Source: Ketogulonicigenium robustum (GTDB taxonomy: Bacteria > Pseudomonadota > Alphaproteobacteria > Rhodobacterales > Rhodobacteraceae). Taken from it: 64,000 nucleotides of DNA. Numbering within the stretch: position 1 is the stretch's first letter; every line of letters starts with the position of its first letter. The stretch spans positions 62,001 to 126,000 of the forward strand of contig NZ_CP019938.1 of NCBI RefSeq assembly GCF_002117445.1. Reading direction: 5' to 3'. The notes below the pieces were generated by a model, which saw nothing but the letters and a program-made list of their open reading frames with translations, searched no databases and was not told where the DNA came from. Below, piece after piece: positions 54,161-63,015 of the stretch. The position numbers and the translations under genes are program-made.

Positions 54161-54192
54161 CCCTGATTTAGCCCGCAACGCCAAAATCAGGG
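54161..54192. promoter_or_regulatory. Inverted repeat upstream of the D-amino acid dehydrogenase operon
   Basis: CCCTGATTT (54161-54169) and AAATCAGGG (54184-54192) are perfect 9-bp inverted arms 14 bases apart, ending about 20 bases before the start codon. It may be a LysR-type or repressor operator or, if transcribed, a leader hairpin just ahead of the ribosome-binding site. Confidence 0.5.
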
Positions 54193-54213
54193 ATGCAGTC
54201 AAAAGGGGCAGTC

Positions 54214-55473
54214 ATGCCACAGACAGCACATGTCGCGGTCATCGGGGCAGGTATCGTTGGTGCGGCAACGGCCCATGCCCTGCTGGACAAGGGGGTGCGC
54301 GTTACGTTGATCGACCCTGCGCGCGCTGGTGATGCGCAAGCGGCCAGCTATGGCAATGGCGCCTTCATCAGCCCCGCTTCGATCATCCCGATGTCGATGC
54401 CGGGGCTGTGGCGCAACGTGCCCCGTTACCTGCTGGACCCGATGGGCCCCTTGACCATTCGCTGGGCCAGCCTGCCTCGCCTATTGCCGTGGCTTGTCCG
54501 CTTTTTGGCCGCCGGCGCGACCGAGCAACGCGTGACCAAGACTGCGGCAACGCTTTGGGCGCTGCTGCATGACGGGCCCGCCCGCCACAGCGCGCTGGCC
54601 GCCCGCCACGGGCTATCCGACTATATCCGCACCGATGGGTTGCTCTACGCCTACCCCGACCGCGCGGCGTTCACGGCAGAATCGCTGGCGTGGCGGCTAC
54701 GGCGCGCGAACGGCCTGCAGTGGCGCGAGGTCGAGGGCGACGCCCTGCGCGCGTTCGAGCCTGCGCTAAGCCCCCATTATGCCTTTGCCGCGGTGGTCGA
54801 GGAAGGCGCGCATTGCACCGACCCGGGTGCCTATGTCGCCGCGCTGGTCGCCGCAGCCGAGGGGCGCGGGGCACAATTTGTGCAGGCCCGCGCGACGGGG
54901 TTCGTGCGCGGCAGCGGTTTGCAAGCCGTTGAAACAACAGTTGGCCCTGTCGCATGCACACATGCCGTAATCGCAGCCGGCTACCAATCCGCCGCACTCG
55001 CCCGCCAGTTGGGGGATCGGATCCCGTTAGTGTCCGAACGCGGCTATCATGTCGAAGTGCCGCATGCGCGCGGTGGCCCGACCCGCCCCGTGATGCCGAG
55101 CGAAGGGAAGATGGCCAACACGCCGCTGACAGGGCGGCTGCGCGCGGCGGGACAAGTGGAAATCGCCGTGCCGACAGCCGCGCCCAACTGGAAGCGCGCC
55201 GATATCTTATTAAAAAATATGCAGATTGCCTACCCGCAGCTGCGTTTTGAGCCGACCGAAGTGACTCGCTGGCTGGGCCACCGCCCATCAACACCCGACG
55301 GGTTGCCGGTCATCGGGCCCGCGCGCGGCTGTGTGCAGGTCATCCACGCTTTCGGCCACGGCCACGTCGGGCTGGCCGCCGCCCCCGTTACCGCCGCGCA
55401 AGTCGCGGCGCTGATCACCGCGTCGCCGCTGCCACTGGCAGCGCAGCCGTTTTCCCCCACCCGCTTTCGCTAA
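54214..55473 (+). CDS. D-amino acid dehydrogenase / FAD-dependent amino acid oxidoreductase (DadA-like)
   Basis: 419 residues from ATG 54214 with AGGGG upstream. FAD-binding VAVIGAGIVGAATAHALLDK at the N-terminus, then ASYGNGAFISPASIIPMSMP, the DadA-type block. Later HAVIAAGYQSAALARQLGD and C-terminal WLGHRPSTPDGLPVIGPARG and HAFGHGHVGLAAAP. Oxidises D-amino acids (or an imino acid) to 2-keto acids, passing electrons to the respiratory chain. First gene of an operon with a 2-hydroxyacid dehydrogenase, an aminotransferase and a permease. The exact amino acid is not predictable. Confidence 0.9.
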   Translation: MPQTAHVAVIGAGIVGAATAHALLDKGVRVTLIDPARAGDAQAASYGNGAFISPASIIPMSMPGLWRNVPRYLLDPMGPLTIRWASLPRLLPWLVRFLAAGATEQRVTKTAATLWALLHDGPARHSALAARHGLSDYIRTDGLLYAYPDRAAFTAESLAWRLRRANGLQWREVEGDALRAFEPALSPHYAFAAVVEEGAHCTDPGAYVAALVAAAEGRGAQFVQARATGFVRGSGLQAVETTVGPVACTHAVIAAGYQSAALARQLGDRIPLVSERGYHVEVPHARGGPTRPVMPSEGKMANTPLTGRLRAAGQVEIAVPTAAPNWKRADILLKNMQIAYPQLRFEPTEVTRWLGHRPSTPDGLPVIGPARGCVQVIHAFGHGHVGLAAAPVTAAQVAALITASPLPLAAQPFSPTRFR

Positions 55474-55483
55474 AGGCCCCACC

Positions 55484-56470
55484 ATGACCGACACCCAAGC
55501 CCTGATCCCCACGCGCGACAAGATCCGGATCCTGTTTGCGCATGGGGCTTATGACATGAAGCCGATCTTTGCGGGGATTTCGCCCGATATCGAAACGATG
55601 CAGGTCGCCACCTACGCCGACCTGCAAGACAAGCTGCCCGAGGCCGACGTGCTGGTCGTATCAGGACTGTGGAAGAACGACCTTTTGCCCCATGCAACGC
55701 GGCTGAAATACCTGCAATCGGTCAGCTCGGGGACGAACCAATACGATCTGGTGGCGTTTCAGGATCAAGGTATTTTGCTGGCCAGCGGGCAAGGCGTGAA
55801 CAAGAACGCCGTATCCGACCATGCCATGGCATTGATGCTGGCGCTGACCCGCCGCATTGCCAGCGCGCGCGACAACCAGTCTGCCACCCACTGGCGCCCT
55901 GAACAGCGCAACCCTGCCGATCGCGAGGATGAAACCCCCGGCAAGACCATGGTCGTCGTCGGCACCGGCCATATTGGCGACCGCATTGCCAAGCTGGCCA
56001 AGGCGTTCGACATGCACGTGATTGGGGTGCGCCGCGACACCGCGAAGGGTGCAGGCGCTGCGGACGAGGTCTTCCCCTTCACCGCCCTGCGCGACATCGC
56101 CCCCCGCGCCGACGTGCTGGTGCTGTCCTGCCCCCTGACGGATGAGACGCGCGGCCTTGTCAGCGCCGACGTGTTGGCCGCGATGAAGCCGACCGCCCAT
56201 CTGATCAACGTCGCGCGCGGCCCCGTGGTTGACGAGGACGCCCTGATCGCCGCGCTGCAAGCGGGCCGTTTGGCCGGCGCGGGGTTGGATGTCACCACGG
56301 TCGAGCCGCTGCCCGCTGACTCGCCCCTTTGGGCCATGCCGAACGTCGTTCTGACCCCGCATTCGGCGGGCGAGACGCAAGTTTACGAGCGGAACGTCCT
56401 GGAAATTCTGACGCGTAACCTCGAAACCCTGTGGGCGGGCAGCAGCGCGCTGCACAACCGCATCGTCTAA
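55484..56470 (+). CDS. D-isomer-specific 2-hydroxyacid dehydrogenase
   Basis: 328 residues. Nucleotide-binding VVGTGHIGDRIAKLAKAF, a VRRD segment after beta-2 (VIGVRRDTAKG) suggesting NADP, catalytic Arg in [13 protein letters not shown], Glu in DVTTVEPLPADSP and His in LTPHSAGET. Diverged from the other two dehydrogenases of this fold in the window. Ten bases after the DadA-like gene and 12 before the aminotransferase, it would interconvert the keto acid made by the former with a 2-hydroxy acid. Confidence 0.91.
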   Translation: MTDTQALIPTRDKIRILFAHGAYDMKPIFAGISPDIETMQVATYADLQDKLPEADVLVVSGLWKNDLLPHATRLKYLQSVSSGTNQYDLVAFQDQGILLASGQGVNKNAVSDHAMALMLALTRRIASARDNQSATHWRPEQRNPADREDETPGKTMVVVGTGHIGDRIAKLAKAFDMHVIGVRRDTAKGAGAADEVFPFTALRDIAPRADVLVLSCPLTDETRGLVSADVLAAMKPTAHLINVARGPVVDEDALIAALQAGRLAGAGLDVTTVEPLPADSPLWAMPNVVLTPHSAGETQVYERNVLEILTRNLETLWAGSSALHNRIV

Positions 56471-56482
56471 ACGGGGGCTGCG

Positions 56483-57700
56483 ATGACCGACACTTTCCGC
56501 CCCGCCGCCCGCCTCGAGGGGCTGGCCGTTTCCGAAATCCTGCGCATCGGCGCCCGTGCCAAGGCGCTGGCCGATGCGGGACACCCCGTGATCGTGCTGG
56601 GTGCGGGCGAGCCCGACTTCGACACGCCGCTGCATGTCAAAGCCGCAGGCGTCGCGGCCATCGAAGGGGGCGATACCAAATACACCGCCCTTGACGGCAC
56701 CCCTGCGCTGAAAGCCGCCATCTGCGCCAAGCTGCAGCGCGAAAACGGCCTGACCTACACCCCCGCCGAGGTGACCGTGGCGGCAGGGGCCAAGCAGATC
56801 ATCTATAATGCCATGATGGCCACGCTGGACGCCGGCGACGAGGTGATCATCCCCACCCCCTATTGGACAACCTATTCCGCAATCGTCAAAATCGCGGGCG
56901 GCGTTCCGGTGCTGATCCCCTGCGATGACAGCGTCGGGTTCAAGCTGCAACCCGCCGCGCTGGCAGCCGCCATCACGCCCAAAACGCGTTGGCTGATGTT
57001 GAATACCCCGTCGAACCCCACAGGCGCGGCCTATGACGCTGCCGAACTGCAGGCGCTGATCGATGTGCTGAAAACTGCCCCTCAGGTCTGGCTGATGACG
57101 GACGAGATCTATGAACACATTACATACGACGGGTTCAAATGCGTCTCGCCCGTCGCGGTCGATAGCGCCATCCGCCCGCGCTGCCTGATCGTCAACGGCG
57201 TGTCCAAGGCCTATGCCATGACAGGCTGGCGCATCGGCTATGGCGCAGGCCCTGCCGCGCTGATCAAGGCGATGGCGGTGGTGCAATCGCAGGCGACATC
57301 CAACCCCGCCTCGATGGCGCAGGCGGCTGCGGTCGCCGCCCTGAACGGCCCGCAGGACGAAGTTGCCGCCCGCGCGGCCAGCTTTGCGGCCCGCCGCGAC
57401 CTGGTCGTCCAGCGCCTCAATGCGATTGATGGCATCACCTGCCGTCAGCCCGAAGGCGCGTTCTATGCCTTTGCCAGTTGCGCGGGCCTGATCGGCGCAC
57501 GCACCCCCAGCGGTGACGTGCTGGCCAGCGATCGCGACTTTTGCAGCTGGCTGTTGGAGAGCAGCTATGTCGCGACGGTGCCGGGGGCGGCGTTCGGGCT
57601 GCAACCCTATTTCCGCATCTCGTACGCGACCGCCATGGCCGAGCTGGAGGAGGCGCTGGACCGCATTGCAGCCGCCTGCAGCACCCTGACACGGGCCTGA
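56483..57700 (+). CDS. Class I pyridoxal-phosphate aminotransferase (aspartate aminotransferase family)
   Basis: 405 residues. N-terminal ILRIGARAKALADAGHPVIV and LGAGEPDFDTPLHV, LNTPSNPTGAAYD, the PLP-binding Lys242 in VNGVSKAYAMTGWRIGYGAG and substrate Arg in PYFRISYAT. This is the AatA/1-gamma subgroup that also includes prephenate, aromatic and branched-chain transaminases. In context it would convert the keto acid from the DadA-like enzyme to an L-amino acid. Six bases before the permease. Confidence 0.92.
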   Translation: MTDTFRPAARLEGLAVSEILRIGARAKALADAGHPVIVLGAGEPDFDTPLHVKAAGVAAIEGGDTKYTALDGTPALKAAICAKLQRENGLTYTPAEVTVAAGAKQIIYNAMMATLDAGDEVIIPTPYWTTYSAIVKIAGGVPVLIPCDDSVGFKLQPAALAAAITPKTRWLMLNTPSNPTGAAYDAAELQALIDVLKTAPQVWLMTDEIYEHITYDGFKCVSPVAVDSAIRPRCLIVNGVSKAYAMTGWRIGYGAGPAALIKAMAVVQSQATSNPASMAQAAAVAALNGPQDEVAARAASFAARRDLVVQRLNAIDGITCRQPEGAFYAFASCAGLIGARTPSGDVLASDRDFCSWLLESSYVATVPGAAFGLQPYFRISYATAMAELEEALDRIAAACSTLTRA

Positions 57701-57706
57701 CGCCCC

Positions 57707-59065
57707 GTGGCCGCGCGTTGGGCAAACGCCGTGCAACTGGCCATGCTGGCGTGCCTGCTGCTGGGCAGCTACCTGCGCAGCGATGCGCTGGTACTGCTGG
57801 CTGCGGGGCTGATGCTGGTGGATGTGACCGCCCACTACCCCCGTCTGCTGGGGCTGGCCCGGCTGTTTCTGCCCTTGGCGGCCTTGGCTGGCGCTGTCTT
57901 GATGGCGCTGCCGGACGGGCCGCAAGCCTTGGCGCGCGCGATGGCACAGGGTGTCGGCTTTGCCGCGCTGATGACCGTGATCGCACTACTGCGCCACCCC
58001 GTGCGCCGATCGCCCCGCGTTCAAGATGCGGCGGGCTATCTGACCAGCTTTACACCGCGCTTTCGGTATGGCGCGCTGAATGCGGGGGCGATGGGCTTGG
58101 CGCTGCTGTTCAACGTCGGCATCATCACCATGATCGGCGACCTGATGCGCCGCCCGGACGAGGCCCATGTCACCGACCCCACCCGCCGCGCGATGGTCGT
58201 CGCCGCGATGCGCGGGGCCGCGCTGGTGTCGATTTGGTCACCCCTCGGGATCGGGTTTGCCATCGTCATCGCGGGCATTCCGGCGCTGAACCCCACCGCA
58301 TTTTTGGCTTTGGCGGCTGCGACGACAGTTGTGGCGCTGGCCATCACCGCCCGCTGGCCGCTGCTGCCGCCCGAGGCCACCATCGCCCACCTGCCCCAGC
58401 AACCCGGCACACGGTCACCACGCGCGCTGCTGCAGGTTCTGCTGATTTGCGCGCTGGTTCTGGCGCTGACACTGCTGCTACACCATTGGGCCGGCGTGAG
58501 CTTTACCATCGCGTCCATCACCGTGCTGCCCGCCTTTGCAGCCATTTGGCTGCTGGCCGAGGCCTCGCCGCCCAGCGACGGCACCCGCCTGCGCGCCTAT
58601 CAAAAAGCGGTATCAGGTCTGGGCGATATGCGCAGCGAGGGCGCCATTTTCATGGCCGCCAACGTCATAGGCACCATGATCGCCGCATTGGTGGGGGCAG
58701 CGCATTTGGGGGCGGGAAGTTTTGGCGCAGGCGCGGGCACGCTGCCCGTGTTGTTGGGGCTATTGGTGCTCATCCCCCTCAGCGCGGCGCTGTATCTGCC
58801 CAATTCCATCGTTGTGGTGATCGCAGCGCAGATATTCGGCACCGGCCCCTTGGGGCAAGACCATCCGCTGGCGTTGGGGTTGGTGCTGGCCGTTGGCTGG
58901 GCCAGCGCGATCGCAGTCTCGCCCGTCAGTGCTATGAACCTGCTGTTGGCCCGCGCTTGCGGGGTCAGCGCGCCGCACGCCGCACGGCGCTGGAACCCTG
59001 GGTTCAGCAGTGTGCTGACCGTGATCGGCGCGGTTGTGGTCAGTTTTCTTGTCGGGGCGGGGTAG
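57707..59065 (+). CDS. Unassigned polytopic membrane transporter
   Basis: 452 residues, 11-12 predicted membrane helices, GTG start six bases after the aminotransferase stop. Blocks that look functional are SIWSPLGIGFAIVIAGIPAL, MAANVIGTMIAALVGAAHLG, LPNSIVVVIAAQIFGTGPLG and VSPVSAMNLLLARACGV, with paired Pro/Asn/Ser-containing breaks in helices as in the ion-transporter superfamily. I cannot place it in a named family. As the last gene of the operon it probably moves the amino, keto or hydroxy acid involved. Its last 26 bases overlap the end of davA on the other strand. Confidence 0.82.
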   Translation: MAARWANAVQLAMLACLLLGSYLRSDALVLLAAGLMLVDVTAHYPRLLGLARLFLPLAALAGAVLMALPDGPQALARAMAQGVGFAALMTVIALLRHPVRRSPRVQDAAGYLTSFTPRFRYGALNAGAMGLALLFNVGIITMIGDLMRRPDEAHVTDPTRRAMVVAAMRGAALVSIWSPLGIGFAIVIAGIPALNPTAFLALAAATTVVALAITARWPLLPPEATIAHLPQQPGTRSPRALLQVLLICALVLALTLLLHHWAGVSFTIASITVLPAFAAIWLLAEASPPSDGTRLRAYQKAVSGLGDMRSEGAIFMAANVIGTMIAALVGAAHLGAGSFGAGAGTLPVLLGLLVLIPLSAALYLPNSIVVVIAAQIFGTGPLGQDHPLALGLVLAVGWASAIAVSPVSAMNLLLARACGVSAPHAARRWNPGFSSVLTVIGAVVVSFLVGAG

Positions 59066-59840
59066 CGTGCTGCGGTCGGTAATCTGCATCTTGCGTCGAC
59101 AAAAGCGCGCCATCGATGGCATCTGCTGCCGCAAGATCCACGACCAGCAGGGCGGGGCCATCGGCGGGGGCGCTGGCCATCACGCCAGCATCCGGCCCTG
59201 CGACCAACGAGCCACCGCCGAAGTGCAGCCCAGCGTCATCACCGCTGAAATTGGCATAGGCGATAATGGCGCGCGCCTCGTACGCGCGGGCGGGCACCAA
59301 GACGCGCTGGACGTGTTCGTAGCCCGCCGGATTGGCCGTCGGCACCAATATCACGCGGGCGCCGCGATCGCGCAGGGCGGCGGCGTGGGCGGCAAATTCG
59401 ACGTCATAGCAAATCAGCAAGCCAAAGCGGCGCCCGTGCAGATCAAACGTCACGTAGCCGTCGTCGCTGGGGGTAAAGCTCGCGCGCTCCATCGCGCCGA
59501 ACAGCTGGATTTTGCGGTAGTGGCCCAGCAATTTGCCATCGGGGCCGATGGCGGTGACGGCGTTGTAGACGGCCGTCCCCGCGCGCTCAGCCCAGCCTAG
59601 CGTGATGCCACACCCAGCAGCGGCCGCAATGCTTTGCAACTGGGCTATCCAAGGGCCACCCTGCGACTGCGCCAAGATGGCGTGCAGCGCGGGGTGGTTG
59701 TAGCCCGGCAGCATCAGCTCGGGCAGCAGTAACATCTGAGCACCCTGCCCTGCCGCATCGGCCAAAACGCGAGCGATCGTTGCAAAGGTCCCCGCAGTGT
59801 CACCATCTGTCGGCGCGGATTGGTAGACGCCCAGCTTCAT
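59040..59840 (-). CDS. davA: 5-aminovaleramidase (nitrilase superfamily)
   Basis: 266 residues from ATG 59840 (AGAGGGTGGGA upstream); 27 upstream codons are open but lack support. Carbon-nitrogen hydrolase triad Glu41 (LLLPELMLPGYN), Lys110 (HYRKIQLFG) and Cys144 (LLICYDVEFA). The sequence resembles Pseudomonas DavA as I recall it (YRKTHLFGELDR, LLICYDIEFPE, LVPTAN). With davB divergent across 52 bp, the function is hydrolysis of 5-aminovaleramide to 5-aminovalerate and ammonia in lysine breakdown. No davD/davT homologues for the next steps are in the window. Confidence 0.87.
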   Translation of the reverse strand: MKLGVYQSAPTDGDTAGTFATIARVLADAAGQGAQMLLLPELMLPGYNHPALHAILAQSQGGPWIAQLQSIAAAAGCGITLGWAERAGTAVYNAVTAIGPDGKLLGHYRKIQLFGAMERASFTPSDDGYVTFDLHGRRFGLLICYDVEFAAHAAALRDRGARVILVPTANPAGYEHVQRVLVPARAYEARAIIAYANFSGDDAGLHFGGGSLVAGPDAGVMASAPADGPALLVVDLAAADAIDGALLSTQDADYRPQHATPPRQEN

Positions 59841-59892
59841 TCCCACCCTCTTTTCTTTCACCATAGCATGACGGCGCAAACAGGCTATAGTC

Positions 59893-61563
59893 ATGAAAAC
59901 GCCAGATAAAGCAGCGATCATGTCACATATTACCGCATTCGGCCCCGACTTTCCCTTCGCCTATGACGATTGGCTGACCCATCCGGCGGGCCTTGGGCGG
60001 ATCCCGGCGCAGGCTCACGGCAAGCGTGTCGCCATCATCGGCGCAGGGGCGGCAGGCATCACGGCGGGGTACGAGTTGATGCGCCTTGGGCTGCAGCCGA
60101 TCATCTATGAATCCGGCCGCTTCGGGGGCCGCCTGCGGTCCGAGGTTTTCGAAGGCAGCGACGGCGTTATTGCTGAACTGGGCGGGATGCGTTTCCCCAT
60201 CTCGTCGCGCGCGTTTTACCATTATGTAGCCGCGACTGGCAGCGAAACCGCCCCTTTCCCGAACCCGCTGACATCTGCCGCAGGGTCGACCGTCATCGAC
60301 CTCGAGGGCGAGACCCTGTTCGCCCGCACGAAAGATGACCTGCCCCCCCTCTATGCCGATGTTGCGGCGGCCTACGCCAGCGCGCTCGAGGAAGGTGCCC
60401 AGTTTTCGGCGCTGCAAGACGCGATCCGCGCGCGGGACAGTGCAGCGGTGAAAGCCCTTTGGAATCCGTTGGTTGCTGCGTGGGACGAACGGACATTCTA
60501 TGATTTCGTCACAACATCATCGGCTTTCAGCGCGCTTGATTTTCGCCATCGCGAGGTTTTCGGGCAGGTCGGCTTCGGCACCGGCGGGTGGGATTCCGAC
60601 TTTCCCAATTCCATGCTCGAGATCCTGCGCGTGAACTTGACCGAGCTGGACGACAACCAGTTCTACATCAAAGGCGGCGTCGAAAACGTGCTGCACCGCC
60701 TGTGGCGCACGCCCGCCAACTGCGCCCATTGGGGCGCTGATATGACGTTGGAGCGTCTGAACAGCGGCGCGACCCGCAGCCGCGCCGTGGGCATTGCCCG
60801 CAGCGGCACGGGGTTCGCGGTGACCGACCAATGGGGCAACCGCGACGCGTATGACGCGGTGCTGGTGACGTGCCAAAGCCACTTGCTAACAACCTCGATC
60901 CAAGTGGACGAGGATATTTTCAGCCAAAAGCTGTGGATGGCGCTGGATCGCACCCGTTATATGCAGGCGGCCAAGACATTCGTCATGGTCGACCGCCCCT
61001 TCTGGCACGACATCAACCCAACCACCGGCCAGCCACTACTGTCGATGACGCTGACCGACCGTATCACGCGCGGCACCTATTTCTTTGACAACGGCCCTGA
61101 CCAGCCCGCCGTGATTTGCTTATCCTATGCGTGGATGACCGATGCGCTGAAAGTGCTGCCCATCGGGGCCGAGGCGCGCGTGAAGCTGGCACTTGATGCG
61201 CTTGCCAAGATCTACCCCGGCGTCGATATTGCCAGCCACATCCGCGGCAACCCCGTTTGTGTCAGTTGGGAGGCGGACGAGAACTTCCTTGGCGCCTTTA
61301 AAGGCGCGTTGCCTGGCCATTACCGCTATAACTGCCGTATGTTCGGCCATTTCATGCAGGCCGATATGCCCCCCGCACAGCGCGGTATTTTCATGGCAGG
61401 CGACGGTGTCAGCTTTACCCCCGCGTGGGTCGAGGGGGCCGTGCAGACGGCCCTGAATGCGGTTTGGGGCATCATGACCCATTTCGGCGGGCAAAGCGCC
61501 CCCGAAAACCCGGGCCCCGGTGATCTTTACCCGCAGCTCGGCCCCGTCACATTGCCGGATTAA
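59893..61563 (+). CDS. davB: L-lysine 2-monooxygenase
   Basis: 556 residues, a flavin monoamine oxidase-type enzyme. FAD site GAGAAG at 50-55 with Glu73, FGGRLRSE at 77-84, ELGGMRFP at 95-102, and the C-terminal flavin loop GIFMAGDGVSFTPAWVEGAV. It matches remembered P. putida DavB closely, for instance FGPDFPFAYDDWLTHPAGLG, SALDFRHREVFGQVGFGTGG, WDSDFPNSMLEI and QKLWMALDRTRYMQ. Converts L-lysine with O2 to 5-aminovaleramide and CO2. The related tryptophan 2-monooxygenases (IaaM) are more distant. Start at 59893 has only a weak ribosome-binding site (AGG). Divergent from davA. Confidence 0.93.
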   Translation: MKTPDKAAIMSHITAFGPDFPFAYDDWLTHPAGLGRIPAQAHGKRVAIIGAGAAGITAGYELMRLGLQPIIYESGRFGGRLRSEVFEGSDGVIAELGGMRFPISSRAFYHYVAATGSETAPFPNPLTSAAGSTVIDLEGETLFARTKDDLPPLYADVAAAYASALEEGAQFSALQDAIRARDSAAVKALWNPLVAAWDERTFYDFVTTSSAFSALDFRHREVFGQVGFGTGGWDSDFPNSMLEILRVNLTELDDNQFYIKGGVENVLHRLWRTPANCAHWGADMTLERLNSGATRSRAVGIARSGTGFAVTDQWGNRDAYDAVLVTCQSHLLTTSIQVDEDIFSQKLWMALDRTRYMQAAKTFVMVDRPFWHDINPTTGQPLLSMTLTDRITRGTYFFDNGPDQPAVICLSYAWMTDALKVLPIGAEARVKLALDALAKIYPGVDIASHIRGNPVCVSWEADENFLGAFKGALPGHYRYNCRMFGHFMQADMPPAQRGIFMAGDGVSFTPAWVEGAVQTALNAVWGIMTHFGGQSAPENPGPGDLYPQLGPVTLPD

Positions 61564-62062
61564 TCGTCGTCATCGGGCTGGCCCAGTTTGCGTTTCAGCG
61601 GCGATAGCGCGAGCAGCACCGCCAGCACCAAAACGGTGGCCATGGCCGCCAGCCCGATCCGCCCGATGCCGCAGGCCAGCCCGATGGCCCCGGCCATCCA
61701 CATGCCCGCGCCGGTTGTCAGCCCCTGCACGCGGCCCCCGCTGGTGATGATCGACCCCGCCGCCAAAAACGCCGCGCCCGACGTGATGGCGCTGATCAAT
61801 CGCAGCGGGTCGCCCGATACGGCGGTCGCATCGCGCTGGACAACGTCGATCAACTCGAACGCGACCAAGGCGAACAGGCACGCGCCCACGGCAATGAGGA
61901 TATGCGTGCGCAGGCCAGCGGGGCGGTTGTTCACCTCGCGCTCAAACCCGATCATCGCGCCAAGCGCCCCCGCAATCAGCAGCCGAAAAAAGCCACTTCG
62001 GGGCGCGTCGCGGTGAAGGATGTGGCGACATCGTCCCAAACGGCAGCAACCGTGTCGATCAT
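61560..62062 (-). pseudogene. MgtC/SapB-family membrane protein, frameshifted in a T6 tract
   Basis: The ATG at 62062 has a good GGAGAGG and encodes MIDTVAAVWDDVATSFTATR and PEVAFF, then meets a stop after six Ts (A6 at 61986-61991 on the plus strand). The next frame continues perfectly as FRLLIAGALGAMIGFEREVN, with NRPAGLRTHILIAVGACLFA, FLAAGSIITSG and a charged C-terminus to 61560. One added T restores the full MgtC/SapB protein of about 167 residues with four helices. It is therefore a homopolymer slip: a sequencing error, a real pseudogene or a phase-variable switch. Family members affect Mg2+ homeostasis and membrane energy state. Stop codon overlaps the davB stop. Confidence 0.88.
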
Positions 62063-62114
62063 GGCCCTCTCCGGTAATGCGTGGATATGATGGCAAATTC
62101 ACAAGGTTTTGCAG

Positions 62115-62147
62115 CAAAAAAGGGCCGGGCTTGCGCCCGATCCCTTT
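62115..62147 (-). terminator. Terminator of the cytochrome c / GMC dehydrogenase operon
   Basis: On the minus strand AAAGGG and an inner CGGGC form a stem with GCCCG and CCCTTT around a GCAA loop, followed by a T-run (A-run at 62115-62121 on the plus strand). It begins 33 bases past the cytochrome stop. Confidence 0.8.
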
Positions 62148-62179
62148 CGTTACCGTGAACGGTAATTGCTAGGACAGAA

Positions 62180-63013
62180 TTATTCCTGGCCCGGCAGATT
62201 TTTGCGGTCGCGCAGCAGGGCCACATCGTCGCCCGTCACGCTAAGGTCGGGGTTGCCGAAGCGCGCGAACACGTAATTCGCGACGGCGGCAATCTGTTCG
62301 TCGTTCATGTCAGCCGCATAGGCCGGCATGGCAACGGGGAAGCCGCGGTTGCTGTCGCGCGTCACACCATGCAAGATGACTTGCACAAGGTTGTTCGGCG
62401 TGTGGCCACCAATACGGCCGTTGCCAACCAGCGACGGGTAGAAGTGGTCAGCCGTGCCTTCGCCGTTGGGCATGTGACAGGTTGCGCAGGCCGCGACATA
62501 AAGCTCGGCCCCGTCGGTGGTCGACAGGTCGACCTTGGCTTCGGGGTTTGACTGGTCGATCGCCGGATCCAGCGAGATGACCGAAGCCGGTTGCGCGGTC
62601 GTAAAGCTGAACGCAGGCTGCTTTACATCCGGATCGGACACAGGGTCAGTCGACTTCAGATAGGTCGCCAGCGCGGTCAATTCGTCATCGGTCATGCGAC
62701 GCGTGACGCTGCCCACAACACCAGCCATCGACCCAGCTGCTTGCCCTTTGGCGGTGCTGCCATCGCGCAGGTATTCGACCAGCTCTTCAATGGTCCAACC
62801 GCCGATACCGGCAATCGGGTCCGAGGAGATGTTCGGCACGTACCAGCCGCCAAAGAATTGGCCGCCCAGTGTTTCGGTGTGGCAGCCCGTGCAGTTGTGG
62901 GTTTCAACCAAGGCGCGGCCGGCATCCAAAACCGACGCGTCGGTCGTTTGGGCCATGACAGGCGCAGCCAAAACGGTCCCAGCGGCAAAAGCGATCAGAA
63001 CACGATTTTTCAT
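62180..63013 (-). CDS. Di-heme cytochrome c, electron acceptor subunit of the membrane dehydrogenase
   Basis: 277 residues from ATG 63013 (GGAG upstream). Signal peptide to about residue 21 (APVMAQ). Two CxxCH heme sites: CTGCH at 41-45 and CATCH at 176-180, with candidate axial Met in GFPVAMPAYAADM. FAD-dependent gluconate/sorbitol-type dehydrogenases usually have a tri-heme cytochrome of ~440 residues, so this is a shorter two-heme version. Two bases after the flavoprotein gene. It would carry electrons from the flavin to ubiquinone or the oxidase in the periplasm. Confidence 0.9.
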   Translation of the reverse strand: MKNRVLIAFAAGTVLAAPVMAQTTDASVLDAGRALVETHNCTGCHTETLGGQFFGGWYVPNISSDPIAGIGGWTIEELVEYLRDGSTAKGQAAGSMAGVVGSVTRRMTDDELTALATYLKSTDPVSDPDVKQPAFSFTTAQPASVISLDPAIDQSNPEAKVDLSTTDGAELYVAACATCHMPNGEGTADHFYPSLVGNGRIGGHTPNNLVQVILHGVTRDSNRGFPVAMPAYAADMNDEQIAAVANYVFARFGNPDLSVTGDDVALLRDRKNLPGQE

Positions 63014-63015
63014 GA

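Noticed and set aside
55661-57925. A 754-codon open frame on the minus strand
   Set aside because: It lies wholly opposite the 2-hydroxyacid dehydrogenase and aminotransferase genes, both with full catalytic motifs. Its composition (rich in Gly, Gln, His, Arg) is that of an antisense shadow in GC-rich DNA.
57541-59082. A 513-codon plus-strand frame overlapping the permease
   Set aside because: It is in a different frame from the aminotransferase and permease genes, Arg/Gly/Ala-rich, and lacks membrane segments.
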